A DNA stretch of 40,247 bases from Candidatus Synechococcus spongiarum SP3 (GTDB lineage Bacteria > Cyanobacteriota > Cyanobacteriia > PCC-6307 > Cyanobiaceae): contig JXQG01000010.1 of assembly GCA_001007665.1 (NCBI GenBank), positions 1 through 40,247 on the forward strand. The letters are read 5' to 3'. Positions 26,759 to 36,090 of the stretch are shown here, in pieces (within the stretch, counting starts at the first letter, position 1; each line of letters opens with the position of its first letter). Under the pieces are notes generated by a model. That model was not told where the DNA came from. It did no database searches and was given only the letters and a program-made list of their open reading frames with translations. The translations under genes and the position numbers were made by a program.

Positions 26759-28474
26759 TCAGCAGGTGGCGATGGGCATCCGCCAGCCCGTCCCGAAGGC
26801 GCGGCCACTCACCTTCAACACCGGCGGCGCCTGACGCCGCTTGAACTCCGCCCGACGCAGCAACGACCAAATGCTCTGCACCAGCGCCGGATCGTCCCCC
26901 GCCGCAATCAACTGATCCGGAGTGTCGTGCTGCTCCACCAGCCGCTTGAGGATGGGGTCGAGAATGGCATAATCCGGCAGGGAGTCGCTGTCTTTTTGGC
27001 TGGGGTGCAGTTCGGCGCTGGGGGGTTTGCTGAGGATGACCTCCGGAATCAGCGGCCCCCGGGTCGGTAACCCCGCGGCGTGGCGCTGCTGCTGGGCCGC
27101 CGGGCTATTGAGCCAACGGCACAGGCGGTAAACGTCGGTTTTGTAAAGATCGCCAATCACCGCCAACCCGCCGTTCATGTCTCCGTAGAGGGTGCAATAC
27201 CCCACCGCCAACTCCGATTTGTTGCCCGTGGACAACAGCAGACGCTCTTCCTGATTGGCCAGGGCCATGAGCAGGGTGCCGCGAATGCGGGACTGGAGGT
27301 TTTCCGCCGCCACTCCTCCAGGGTCTTTCCCCAAGGCATGGTGCAATGCCTGGGCAAACGTGTCCATCAGGGGGGTGATGGGCACCGTGGTGGTGGCCAT
27401 GCCCAGCCGTTGGGCCAATTCCCGGGCATCAGCAACGGAGCCGGGGGAGCTGAAGGGCGAGGGCATCAGCAGGCCGCGCAACTGGCGGGGGCCAAGGGCG
27501 GCGGCGGCCAGACAGGCCACAAGGGCGGAATCCACGCCGCCGCTGAGCCCCAACACGGCCGCACGAAAACCGCACTTGCAGGCGTAGTCCCCCAGCCCCA
27601 ACACCAACACCTTCCAGAGTTCCTCCTGGGGGGATGTAACGGCCATAGGGGATCCGGCCGGTGGCGCCGCCAGACCCTGGGGCAATGCCAAGTGAACCCA
27701 ATGGGTGGCCGGACGAGCTGAGGGCAGCTGCAAGACAACGGCGCCCTGGGGATCCACCACAAAGCTGTTGCCATCAAACACCAGTTCATCGTTGCCCCCC
27801 ACCTGGTTCACATACGCCACCGGACACCCCAGGCGGGCAGCGGCAGCGGTGGCCAACTCCCGGCGCAGCGTCTGCTTGCCCATGGCAAAGGGGGAGGCGG
27901 AGAGATTCACCATCACGTCCGGCGCCAGAGGCGCCAGTTCGGCAACGGGGTCGCAGTCGTAAGCGGGCTGACAGGGGCGCCGAGGATCTGCCCAGAGATC
28001 TTCACAGATGGTGACGGCCAGCCGCAGGGGACGCCCCGCCAGGGGAATCTCCACCAGGCAGGGCTGGCTACCCGGACGAAAGTAGCGCCGTTCGTCGAAT
28101 ACATCGTAGCTGGGGAGGAGCCGCTTGGCCGCCACCACCCGCCAGGCGCCGTCCCCCACCAGGGCGGCGCTGTTGTGGAGGAGGCTGCCCCCCTCATCCG
28201 CCAAGGGGGCCACCACTCCCACGAGCACCCGAAGATCCTCCGGTAAGGCCTGGGCCAGGGCATCCAGCACCTTCTGCTGCCGCCGCAACAGACTGGGCAG
28301 CAGCAGCAAGTCCCTGGGGGGATACCCCCAGAGCGCCAATTCCGGCGTCACCAGCACCTGGACGCCCGCTGCTGCTGCCTGCCGGGCCGCCGCCAGCACC
28401 TGACGGCTGTTGCCCTCCAGGTCCCCCACCAGGGGATTGAGTTGCGCCAGGCTGATGCAGAGGTTCAGCGCCAT
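26759..28474 (-). CDS. nadE: Glutamine-dependent NAD+ synthetase
   Basis: A 571-residue two-domain enzyme making NAD+ from nicotinate adenine dinucleotide. The N-terminal nitrilase-like amidase has VTPELALWGYPPRDLLL (Glu), LLPSYDVFDERRYF (Lys region shifted to KRLLPSYD) and AVTICEDLW (catalytic Cys). The C-terminal synthetase has the PP-loop VLGLSGGVDSALVA, LLSTGNKSELAVGYCTLYGD and KPPSAELHP. The GTG at 28480 overlaps the nadD stop by GTGA; the ATG at 28474 is equally plausible. It is the last gene of the nadD-nadE unit, so two successive NAD steps are encoded together. Confidence 0.96.
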   Translation of the reverse strand: MALNLCISLAQLNPLVGDLEGNSRQVLAAARQAAAAGVQVLVTPELALWGYPPRDLLLLPSLLRRQQKVLDALAQALPEDLRVLVGVVAPLADEGGSLLHNSAALVGDGAWRVVAAKRLLPSYDVFDERRYFRPGSQPCLVEIPLAGRPLRLAVTICEDLWADPRRPCQPAYDCDPVAELAPLAPDVMVNLSASPFAMGKQTLRRELATAAAARLGCPVAYVNQVGGNDELVFDGNSFVVDPQGAVVLQLPSARPATHWVHLALPQGLAAPPAGSPMAVTSPQEELWKVLVLGLGDYACKCGFRAAVLGLSGGVDSALVACLAAAALGPRQLRGLLMPSPFSSPGSVADARELAQRLGMATTTVPITPLMDTFAQALHHALGKDPGGVAAENLQSRIRGTLLMALANQEERLLLSTGNKSELAVGYCTLYGDMNGGLAVIGDLYKTDVYRLCRWLNSPAAQQQRHAAGLPTRGPLIPEVILSKPPSAELHPSQKDSDSLPDYAILDPILKRLVEQHDTPDQLIAAGDDPALVQSIWSLLRRAEFKRRQAPPVLKVSGRAFGTGWRMPIATC

Positions 28475-28476
28475 GG

Positions 28477-29118
28477 TCACGTTCGTCTTGACTGCCGGGC
28501 ATCGTGGGTCTGGACATCATGGGCAGTGAACCCGTAGAGCTGCCGGGACACCAGCACGGGCAACAGCTCCTTCGGCACCAGGGCAGGATCGGGCCGTTGG
28601 CGGATCTGGGAGCTGGCGACGGGCGGGATGCGCAGTGGCAGTGCCTCCAGGCGGGCGCCGGCGGCCTGAAGCCGGGCCAGGGCCCTCTCCTGCTGTGGCC
28701 AGTTGTTCCGTGGAATCACCGCCAGGCAGCAGCACCGCAGTAACTCGGAGGCCTTGTACCAGTTGAGGATCTGGGGCAGCAGATCCACCCCCACCACAAA
28801 CAGCAGCCGGGCTGTGGGGAAGCACGCCCGGGCCGCCTGGACGCTGTCCAGGGCGCGACGGCTGCTGAAGTCCTGCCGCAGCTCCAGGCGGCACATCTGG
28901 GACATTCGGGTCTTGAGGCCATCCACAACCACCTGGAGCAGTTGGCAGCGGACCGCCAGCGGTGCGCCATGGTGTTTCAAGGGGTTGTCGCTGGCCCATG
29001 TGGCCACCATGGGGTAACGCTGACCCAGGCCAGCCAGAATGGCCTGGTGACCAATGGTTGGCGGATCGGCACTGGTGCCGAAGAGGGCCATGGCGGGGGG
29101 CGAAAACCGGGTGTTCAT
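28477..29118 (-). CDS. nadD: Nicotinate-nucleotide adenylyltransferase
   Basis: A 213-residue nucleotidyltransferase that adenylates nicotinate mononucleotide. MALFGTSADPPTIGHQAIL holds the T/HxGH motif and PPVASSQIRQRP the SSxxIR-type motif; LLFVVGVDLLPQ lies between. The track merges it with a long upstream frame that is antisense to nothing sensible and overlaps the GTPase gene in another frame. ATG at 29118 overlaps the GTPase stop (ATGA), so translation is probably coupled; ATG at 29091 is an alternative start. nadE follows immediately. Confidence 0.92.
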   Translation of the reverse strand: MNTRFSPPAMALFGTSADPPTIGHQAILAGLGQRYPMVATWASDNPLKHHGAPLAVRCQLLQVVVDGLKTRMSQMCRLELRQDFSSRRALDSVQAARACFPTARLLFVVGVDLLPQILNWYKASELLRCCCLAVIPRNNWPQQERALARLQAAGARLEALPLRIPPVASSQIRQRPDPALVPKELLPVLVSRQLYGFTAHDVQTHDARQSRRT

Positions 29119-30485
29119 GGCAGCAGGGCCGCGTCTTTCCGGGCAAAGGGCTGCCCACGGAGCTCTTCGGCTGGGGTCCAGCACAGCCACGGGGCGTGGA
29201 GACGCTGTTGCTGGACCAGGTGCTGCACCATGGCGGCTGACGGGGACAACCGCAAGGCTTCTCCTGTCACCAGCTTGTGGGCCGTCAGTCGCCCCAGGAG
29301 GCGGGTAGTATGCACCGCAAGGGTAGCCTGGGCCAGGGCCACAGGACCGGCGGGGGCCAGGCTGAGACCTGCCGTGAACGGCGCTGCCGCCAGCAGCAGG
29401 TGTTTTACAAGACCCAAAGCCCCCTGCAAGCCCAACTGGGCGCCACCCACCCACAGTAGATTGGCGCCCAGTTGTCGCAGCAGGGCCTGCCGCTGGGGAC
29501 CACCCATGGGAAGGGGGACACCATACAGATCGGCCAGTTGCACAATCAAGCCCGTATCGGCTGTGGCGGTTCCCGCCAGATCCACCAGCATGACCGGATT
29601 CATGGCCAGGCCTGCTGCCTTGGCGGCGGCATAGCGGCCAATCAACTGCTGGGCCCGGGCGCGGCGCTGCTGGAGGCGGCACCGCATCAGCAGCCGCTGG
29701 AAGCGGCCCACGGCTTGCAGGCTGTTGAGGGCCAGGAGGCGGGCGCCGTCGGACTGCCACAGATGCAGCAACGCCTCCTGGAGCGGTTGCACCTGGGGTG
29801 GCGCCGCTTCGCTGCGGATCCTGCCGTCGGGGAGTTGTTGCGGTTGACGGGGCGCTGCGGCAATCACCAAGGGAGCGGTCCGGATCACCCCGTCCCCCAG
29901 CAACTGCCGCACCCGACCACGGATGGCGGCCACCAACTGGCGGCGTTCCGCTACAGGCCAGGTGTCGGCCCGATTCAGCACCAGGAACACGGGTTTTCCA
30001 CAGCTGCGCAGCTCCGTTAACGCCGTGGCCTCCGGGGCAGAGATGTCCCCGCCGAGCACCAGCAGCACCAGATCGGCCCCCATGGCCAAACGTCGGGCCA
30101 GACGCCCTTGGGCTGCCGCCTGGATCTCGTCCAACCCCGGGGTGTCCACAAGGTCCACAGCCTGCAGGCCGGGGATGGGGGCAGGGGGCACCCACACGGC
30201 CTGTTGCTGCTGGCGCGTGCAGCCATGGGCCACGTCCACCGCAAAGCATGGCGAGGGCAGCAGGGCATTGAGCACACTGGATTTGCCCACCCCCACCCGA
30301 CCGAACACCACCAGACGGGGGCGACGCCGGGCCAGGCGTTGCAGTTGGTGATCCACCGCTCGCAGGTGGGGTCCCAGGCGGGTTTGCTCCCGTGGGGAGA
30401 GGGTCAGCCGCCGCCGCCAGTGCTCCAGCAGGGCCAGCACCCGGTCCGCCCCGGCGCCACCAGCGTCCGCCACGGTCATGGCCAT
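29115..30485 (-). CDS. Era-like GTPase with C-terminal DUF697 membrane domain
   Basis: About 456 residues. The GTPase domain shows G1 VVFGRVGVGKSSVLNAL, G3 VDLVDTPGLDE and G4 VLNRAD (Arg replaces the usual Lys of NKxD). The C-terminal half has DUF697-like hydrophobic stretches (MNPVMLVDLAGTATADTGLIVQLADLYG, GLVKHLLLAAAPFTAG). Cyanobacterial relatives are membrane-associated GTPases without a settled role. GTG at 30491 would overlap the stop of the CNNM gene (GTGA); ATG at 30485 is used here. Its stop overlaps the nadD start, so four genes (CNNM, GTPase, nadD, nadE) form one compact unit. Confidence 0.85.
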   Translation of the reverse strand: MAMTVADAGGAGADRVLALLEHWRRRLTLSPREQTRLGPHLRAVDHQLQRLARRRPRLVVFGRVGVGKSSVLNALLPSPCFAVDVAHGCTRQQQQAVWVPPAPIPGLQAVDLVDTPGLDEIQAAAQGRLARRLAMGADLVLLVLGGDISAPEATALTELRSCGKPVFLVLNRADTWPVAERRQLVAAIRGRVRQLLGDGVIRTAPLVIAAAPRQPQQLPDGRIRSEAAPPQVQPLQEALLHLWQSDGARLLALNSLQAVGRFQRLLMRCRLQQRRARAQQLIGRYAAAKAAGLAMNPVMLVDLAGTATADTGLIVQLADLYGVPLPMGGPQRQALLRQLGANLLWVGGAQLGLQGALGLVKHLLLAAAPFTAGLSLAPAGPVALAQATLAVHTTRLLGRLTAHKLVTGEALRLSPSAAMVQHLVQQQRLHAPWLCWTPAEELRGQPFARKDAALLP

Positions 30486-30487
30486 GG

Positions 30488-31498
30488 TCACCGGGGCCGG
30501 GATTGGGGGAGGGGGCGCCAGCCAGCCAGCCAGGACAGGACCGCATCGGCGCCAATCACGCCGGCAAATCCGCCAAACTCGTCCACCACCACCCGTACCC
30601 GGTTGCTGTGGTGACGGAAGTCCATCAACAGTTGATCAGCGCGGATCATTTCCGGGACAAACGCCACAGGCTCGCTGAGGTCCGCCAGGGAGCGCTCCCC
30701 ATGGCCCTGCACCAGCGCAGCCAACAACGCCTCCCGGCTGGCCACCCCCAGCACCTGGTCCACCGCTTCCCCCAGAATCACCCACCAGGGGTCGTTGCGC
30801 TCCAGGAGGAGGGCTTCCACGTGGGCCAACCGCTCCGAACCCGACAGGGTGGGGGCCGCCACCCGGGGCATCATCAACTCACTGGCCCGGAGATCGTTGA
30901 GCTGAAACACCTTGCCGATCATGGCCGCCTCGTCGGCTTCAATGCGGCCCTGCTGGTGACCCAGGCGGGTCAGCAGGCGGATTTCCGCCTCGCCGGTGAC
31001 GTGGGTGCTCTGGGCCGTCAGGGCCGGCACCAGACGCTCCAGAACGAACACCAGCGGCAGCAGCAGCCGGGTCAACTGCAGCAGGACGGGGGCCACCACC
31101 AGGGCCACCTGCACGTTGAAGCGGGCTCCCAGGGCCTTGGGCAGGATTTCTCCCACCACAATCACCAACAACGTGAACAGTGTGGAAAAGACAGCCAGCC
31201 ACTGGTTCGGCAAAGCCAGTTGCTCCACAATCACCCAGCCGGCAAAGCTCCCCAGCATGATGCTGCCAAAGATATTGAACATGTTGTTCATCACCACCAC
31301 CACCGCCAGCGTCCGCCCCAGTTGAAGCCGCAGGCGTTTCAGGCTGTTGGCTCCAGGGACGCCACGGCGGCAGAGGTCCTGGACCTGGAGGGTGGTGGTG
31401 GTCATAATGGCTGCTTCGCTGCCGGAGCAGAAGGCAGACCCCAGCAGGAGCACAACCGCCATCAGGAGCAGTCCGCTCAGGGCGTCCACCGTCGCCAC
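30488..31498 (-). CDS. CNNM/CBS domain membrane protein (hemolysin-like, DUF21)
   Basis: About 336 residues. The DUF21/CNNM part has SAFCSGSEAAIMTTTTL and NNMFNIFGSIMLGS, plus VVGEILPKALGARF. A CBS pair follows (RASELMMPRVAAPTL and SLADLSEPVAFVPEMI), ending VRVVVDEFGGFAGVIGADAVLSWLAG. The family includes magnesium and cobalt transport or efflux factors. The C-terminal CorC/HlyC domain of longer relatives is absent. The track ORF begins at 31642 in a region without membrane or family character; GTG at 31498 is preferred. Confidence 0.85.
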   Translation of the reverse strand: MATVDALSGLLLMAVVLLLGSAFCSGSEAAIMTTTTLQVQDLCRRGVPGANSLKRLRLQLGRTLAVVVVMNNMFNIFGSIMLGSFAGWVIVEQLALPNQWLAVFSTLFTLLVIVVGEILPKALGARFNVQVALVVAPVLLQLTRLLLPLVFVLERLVPALTAQSTHVTGEAEIRLLTRLGHQQGRIEADEAAMIGKVFQLNDLRASELMMPRVAAPTLSGSERLAHVEALLLERNDPWWVILGEAVDQVLGVASREALLAALVQGHGERSLADLSEPVAFVPEMIRADQLLMDFRHHSNRVRVVVDEFGGFAGVIGADAVLSWLAGWRPLPQSRPR

Positions 31499-31580
31499 CC
31501 CGAGCTGCCTATCCCCTCTTCCGTTGTCGCCGCAGATGAGTCGGGTTTGGCCACGCCGCACCTGATACACACTTTTATTT

Positions 31581-31670
31581 AACCGTCTCCCTCCCCACCT
31601 GCACGCCGTGAACTCTCCCTTGGACCATTCATCCATGCTCAACAGCGCCAGCGTCTCCTGGTCAGCCTGG
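31581..31670. repeat. Copy 1 of a duplicated pepP 5' end
   Basis: These 90 bases match 32096-32186 closely (roughly 85 percent by eye), from AACCGTCTCC through the pepP GTG start to the CAGCCTGG codons. Copy 1 differs by a one-base deletion, which shifts its frame, and it stops at a TAG right after the match. It is a fossil N-terminus next to the CNNM gene. Confidence 0.85.
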
Positions 31671-31678
31671 TAGAATTG

Positions 31679-32059
31679 CTATTGGCGGGGAGCAAGGTGT
31701 TGCTCGGGGGATGGTCTCACTGGAATCAACCGGTTCCCTGATTCAGCTCGCTGGACCATGCGATCACTCGCACTCAGGCACTCATGGGTGAGCAAGTTAC
31801 GAAAGTCGATGATCCGGCGCCCTTCCGGGATGGCCGCAAACAGCCGAAGATCTCGCCGGGCAATCACTTTCAGAGCTTCGCCAATCAGGTGGATGTCGCT
31901 CTCGCCAGGGCGATAGTCGGACCGCACCACGGAGCCGAAGGCATGCATGTGGGCCACCGGATGGCGGCGGCCGGCAGCGGTAATGGCCTCATGGGACCGC
32001 ACCCCTGGCTGGGTGATGAAGGATTTCCGGGGTGGGGACGAACGTAGCCTGGTGCTCAT
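31679..32059 (-). pseudogene. In-frame fusion remnant of MntA-type nucleotidyltransferase and HepT-type HEPN protein
   Basis: The ~126-residue ORF starts with the beginning of an MNT nucleotidyltransferase: VAHMHAFGSVVRSDYRPGESDI, the GSxxR...SD motif. It passes directly, without the rest of the MNT domain, into the second half of a HEPN protein: LIGEALKVIARRDLRLFAAIPEGRRIIDFRNLLTHEC, with the RNLLTH (RxxxxH) motif of HepT toxins. Intact pairs encode MntA (antitoxin that AMPylates the toxin) before HepT (an RNase). A deletion of roughly 400 bases that removed the end of mntA and the start of hepT and happened to keep frame explains this. The antitoxin lacks most of its catalytic domain and the toxin lacks its first helices, so neither activity is expected. 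It is flanked by the pepP repeats. Confidence 0.65.
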
Positions 32060-32095
32060 CGCTAATGCCTGGAGCGGCAACCTGTTCAATCATTG

Positions 32096-32186
32096 AACCG
32101 TTTCCCTCCCCATCTGCACGCCGTGAACTCCCCCTTGGCCCCCTCCACCCATGCCCAACGACGCCAGCGTCTCCTGGCCAGCCTGG
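32096..32186. repeat. Copy 2 of the pepP 5' end, part of intact pepP
   Basis: This is the functional copy: it contains the GTG at 32123 and codons that continue into the rest of pepP. It repeats 31581-31670 and bounds the MNT-HEPN remnant on the right. Confidence 0.85.
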
Positions 32187-33460
32187 AGGATGCAGCGGTG
32201 GTGCTGCCCGCTGCCCACCTGGTGATCCACCACGCCGACGTTCACCACCGCTTCCGACAAGACAGCGATTTCTTCTATCTCTGCGGCCTGGACGAGGCCA
32301 ATGCCGTGGCGGTGCTCCGTGGCTACGGCTCCGGCGGCGCTCGAGATCCTCGTTTCGTGTTGTTTGTGGAGCCACGGGACCCCACTGCCGAAGTGTGGAA
32401 CGGCCAGCGCTGGGGTGTGGAAGGGGCCATGGAGCACTTCGGCGCCGAGGCCGCCCATCCCCTGGGGGAGCTTCCCGAACGCCTGGACAGCTATCTCCAC
32501 GGCGCTCGACGCATCGGCTTCCGTGTTGGCCACCATCCCCACGTGGAGCCGCTGGTGTTGAGGGCCTGGGCCCAACAACTGGAGCGGGGCCAGCGGCACG
32601 GGGGGCACAGCGCCAGCCTCTTTGACGTGAGCACCATCCTCCATGCCATGCGTCTGCGCAAGGAGCCCGGAGAGTTGGAGCGTATGAGGGAAGCCGCCCG
32701 CATCAGTTGCGCCGCCCATGAACAGGCCCGGCAGGCCGTCCGGGCCGGCATGGGGGAATACCAGATCGAGGCCCTGCTGGAGGGCCACTTCCGCAACGCC
32801 GGGGCCCGTCAGCCCGCCTACCCCTCCATCGTGGCGGGGGGAGACAACGCCTGCATCCTCCACTACACCAATAACCAGGACCCGCTGCGGGACGGGGATC
32901 TACTGCTCATTGATGCCGGTTGCAGCCTGACGGACTACTACAACGCCGACATCACCCGCACCTTCCCCATCAACGGCCAATTCAGCGGCCAGCAGCGGGA
33001 TCTCTACGAACTGGTGCTCACCGCCCAGCGCCAGGCCATCGCCGCCGTGCAGCCGGGAAGCAGTTCCGCCAAGGTGCATAACGCTGCAGTGGAGGTGCTG
33101 GTGGACGGGCTGCTGGAGCTGGGTCTTCTACAAGGGGACCGGGACGCCGTCGTCACCAGCCATGGCTACCGCCACCTCTATCCCCACCGCACCGGCCACT
33201 GGCTGGGGCTGGACGTCCACGACGTGGGGGCATCCCGCCTGGGGGATCACCACACCGCCCTGGAACCCGGCATGGTGCTCACCGTGGAACCGGGCCTCTA
33301 CCTCAGCAACCGGCTACCCGTCCCGGAGGGGCAACCCCCCATCCCCGACCACTGGCAAGGGATCGGTATCCGCATCGAAGATGACGTGGCGGTGACTGCA
33401 ACCGGCCATGAGGTGCTGACGGCGGGGGCGTTGAAGGGTGTTCGGGATATGGAGGGGTGA
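32123..33460 (+). CDS. pepP: Aminopeptidase P family metallopeptidase (Xaa-Pro aminopeptidase)
   Basis: A 445-residue M24 peptidase that removes the N-terminal residue before proline. The creatinase-type N-terminal domain (residues 1-180) has RQDSDFFYLCGLDEANAV. The catalytic domain has all five dimetal ligands: LLIDAGC, YYNADITRTFP, HRTGHWLGLDVHD, LTVEPGLYLS and IGIRIEDDVAV. The track uses a TTG at 32093; GTG at 32123, where the duplicated copy also has GTG, is preferred, but no ATG is available. The gene itself is intact, although its upstream region was duplicated around a toxin-antitoxin remnant, so its original promoter region may now lie 500 bases away. Confidence 0.93.
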   Translation: MNSPLAPSTHAQRRQRLLASLEDAAVVLPAAHLVIHHADVHHRFRQDSDFFYLCGLDEANAVAVLRGYGSGGARDPRFVLFVEPRDPTAEVWNGQRWGVEGAMEHFGAEAAHPLGELPERLDSYLHGARRIGFRVGHHPHVEPLVLRAWAQQLERGQRHGGHSASLFDVSTILHAMRLRKEPGELERMREAARISCAAHEQARQAVRAGMGEYQIEALLEGHFRNAGARQPAYPSIVAGGDNACILHYTNNQDPLRDGDLLLIDAGCSLTDYYNADITRTFPINGQFSGQQRDLYELVLTAQRQAIAAVQPGSSSAKVHNAAVEVLVDGLLELGLLQGDRDAVVTSHGYRHLYPHRTGHWLGLDVHDVGASRLGDHHTALEPGMVLTVEPGLYLSNRLPVPEGQPPIPDHWQGIGIRIEDDVAVTATGHEVLTAGALKGVRDMEG

Positions 33461-33516
33461 GGGGGCTGAAGGCTGGGCTGGGGGGATGGTAGTTTGACAA
33501 GAGTTGGCAAAGACCA

Positions 33517-33954
33517 ATGGCATCCGCCATGGGCGAGCAGCACAGGAGGCCTGCGACGACGCGGGAGCAGCTTCGGCGCTCGGTTGCTGTATGTCCAGGT
33601 GAGGTAGTGCTCCGGCGTGACTTGCGCACTCTGGGCAGTACGTCCCAGGTGAGCCGCGGCTTGAGGCAACTGGTGGAGGATGGCAAGCTGGTGCGCATCG
33701 GCGTGGGAGTCTACGCCAAGGCAACACCATCCCGCCTCTCGGGTCAGCCTGCGCCAAGACAAACCCTTGAAGTTCTGGCTGCTGAAACGTTCGCTCGCCT
33801 CGGCATTGCCTGGCAGCAGGGTAAAGCGCAGCGGCTCTACAACGCCGGACTCACAACCCAAGTGCCTTGGCGGACCACCTTCGACACGAGCCCTCGCCGC
33901 ATCACAAGACGGTTGCAAGTAGGTAAGGGTGTTGTGGAGTATGAAAGGGGATAA
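33517..33954 (+). CDS. AbiEi/DUF6088-like winged-helix protein
   Basis: A 145-residue protein with a winged-helix pattern (VVLRRDLRTLGSTSQVSRGLRQLVEDGKLVRIGVGVYAKA), the N-terminal domain of AbiEi-type antitoxins and DUF6088 proteins. These normally repress their own promoter and pair with an AbiEii nucleotidyltransferase toxin. No such toxin gene follows; the type III mod gene begins 3 bases after the stop. It may therefore act as regulator of the restriction-modification locus. The ORF is intact. Composition is between that of core genes and that of mod/res. Confidence 0.7.
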   Translation: MASAMGEQHRRPATTREQLRRSVAVCPGEVVLRRDLRTLGSTSQVSRGLRQLVEDGKLVRIGVGVYAKATPSRLSGQPAPRQTLEVLAAETFARLGIAWQQGKAQRLYNAGLTTQVPWRTTFDTSPRRITRRLQVGKGVVEYERG

Positions 33955-33957
33955 GCA

Positions 33958-36090
33958 ATGGCGAGGCTGACAGAGAAGGAGCAGCAGGAAGTCATGCGCT
34001 TCATTGAGGCGGGTAAGCCCCCGCCTGACAAATACCGCTTCCTGTTGTTTGACGACAAGCGGGAGGTCGAGTTGGTCTGGAACGGCAAGACCAACGAGGT
34101 GACAAATGTAGTGCTGCCTTTCCAAACGATTGAGCAGGTGGACGAGCCACGCGCCGAGAAGCCAGAGGACACGGCGGCGCAACAAGATCTATTTGCCTTA
34201 GATAGCCGTGGCCGCCAGCTTCAGGGCTGGACCAACAAGCTGATATGGGGTGATAACAAGCTCATCCTATCATCCCTGAAGAACGGACCTCTCCGCGAAG
34301 AGATTGAGCGCCAAGGGGGTGTAAAGCTCATATATATCGATCCTCCATTTGATGTTGGTGCAGATTTCTCAATTGAGATTGAGATTGGTGACGAAATCTT
34401 CACCAAGAAGCGAAATATCTTAGAGGAAATTGCCTATCGGGATACATGGGGACAGGGAGTAGATTCATTCATTACAATGATTTACGAGCGCCTCTCTATT
34501 ATGCGTGATCTGTTGGCAGATGACGGAAGCATTTATGTACATTGTGATTACCGTGTAAATGCTATAGTTAGATTGGCAATGGATGATATATTTGGCAAAG
34601 AACGTTTCATTAATCAAATTGAGTGGGCTTATAAGACTGGAGGAATTCCAGAAAGATTCGGCTTTTCCAAAAAACATCACCATATTCTTTTCTACTCCCG
34701 TGGCGAGAATCCGGTCTTTAATCAACTTCGTCAGAAGTCTTATGTGCCAACACTTCCAGAACCACACACTTCGTCGGGGCAGCGCCTTGGCGTGAGACGT
34801 GATAAGTTTTGTGAACTATGTGTAAATGGAAGTCCGGGGCAGAAATATCGAATGGTGATAGCTAGAGACATTTGGGATAATATTTCCTCCATTTTCCGAA
34901 ATGATCCACAAATCACAGGATATAACACTCAAAAACCTGAAGAGCTATTAAATCGTATAATAGCCGCTTCATCAAACGAGGGTGATCTTGTAGCAGATTT
35001 CTTTGTAGGCTCTGGCACTACATCAGCCGTGGCCGAAAAACTTGGACGTAAATGGATTGTTGCTGATTTAGGAAAATTTGCTATTCATACTACTCGTAAG
35101 CGAATGATAGGAGTACAGCGCGAGCTCAAGAGCACAGGCAGAAACTATCGTGCATTCGAAATCCTCAACCTCGGAAAGTATGAGCGCCAGCACTATGTCG
35201 GAGTAAATCCCAATCTACGTGAAGACCAACGTCAACAGTAGCTCGAGGCCCGAGAGCAAGCATTCTTAGACCTCATTCTGAGTGCCTACCGCGCCGAGAA
35301 GACCGATGGGTTTGCCAGCTTTCATGGCAAGAAGGCTGGCCGGCTAGTGGCAATTGGTCCAGTCAACATGCCGGTCTCACGACTGTTCATCGAAGAAATT
35401 ATCCGCGAGTGCCGCAAGAAGCGTGTCACCAAGGTGGATGTCCTTGGTTTCGAGTTCGAGATGGGTCTGTTCCCGAACATACTCGATGAGGCCCGCGAAA
35501 ATGGTATTGACGTTGCCCCAAAATACATCCCCCGCGATGTCTTCGACAAGCGGGCCGTAGAGCGCAACCAAGTTGTTTTCCACGATGTTGCTTTCATCGA
35601 GGTACGCCCACACTTCAAAGACAATGCCGTGGCTGTCCAATTGACGGATTTCTCGGTTTTCTACTCACAGGATTCTGTCACCCATGCCGAAGCGACTCTG
35701 AATAATAATAGAAGCAAAATTGTTGTTGAGAACGGTCAAATCATCAAGATGAGAAAGGGAAGGGATGGATCCTGCTACACCGAACAACTGACCAAAACCT
35801 GGAAAGACTGGATTGACTATTGGTCGGTGGACTCTAACTTTGAAAGCAAGCGTGAAATCGTCCGTGTCCAGAACCCCAACACCGGGAATTGGGAAGAGCA
35901 ATGGACAGGCGATTACATCTTCGAGAACGAATGGCAGTCGTTCCGCACGAGGAATGACCGATCACTTGAATTGATGAGTGTCTATCATGAATGTGTGCCA
36001 GGACAGCGCAAGATTGCCGTCAAGGTTGTGGACATCTTCGGGAATGACACCATGACCATCGTTGACCTGAATGTAGGGGGTAAGAACTGA
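33958..36090 (+). pseudogene. Type III restriction-modification methyltransferase (mod) with one in-frame TAG
   Basis: The frame runs from ATG 33958 to TGA 36088-36090 (~710 codons), broken only by TAG at 35239-35241. The first part has methyltransferase motif IV in IYIDPPFDVGADFS (DPPF) and motif I in ADFFVGSGTTSAVAEKLGRKW, the order seen in beta-class N6-adenine Mod subunits. The part after the stop begins LEAREQAFLDLIL...HGKKAGRLVAIGPVNMPV, which continues the Mod C-terminal domain. Mod methylates the recognition site and is needed for cleavage by Res. The catalytic domain ends before the stop, so a truncated methylase of 427 residues could be made. The codon before TAG is CAG and the stop is one C-to-T change from CAG. 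res begins at the last base of the stop codon. AT-rich relative to the core, which suggests transfer. Confidence 0.8.

Noticed and set aside
29119-30555. N-terminal ~479 codons of the 692-aa ORF at 28477-30555
   Set aside because: It is a shadow frame of the GTPase gene, rich in Gly, Pro and Ala; nadD starts at 29118.
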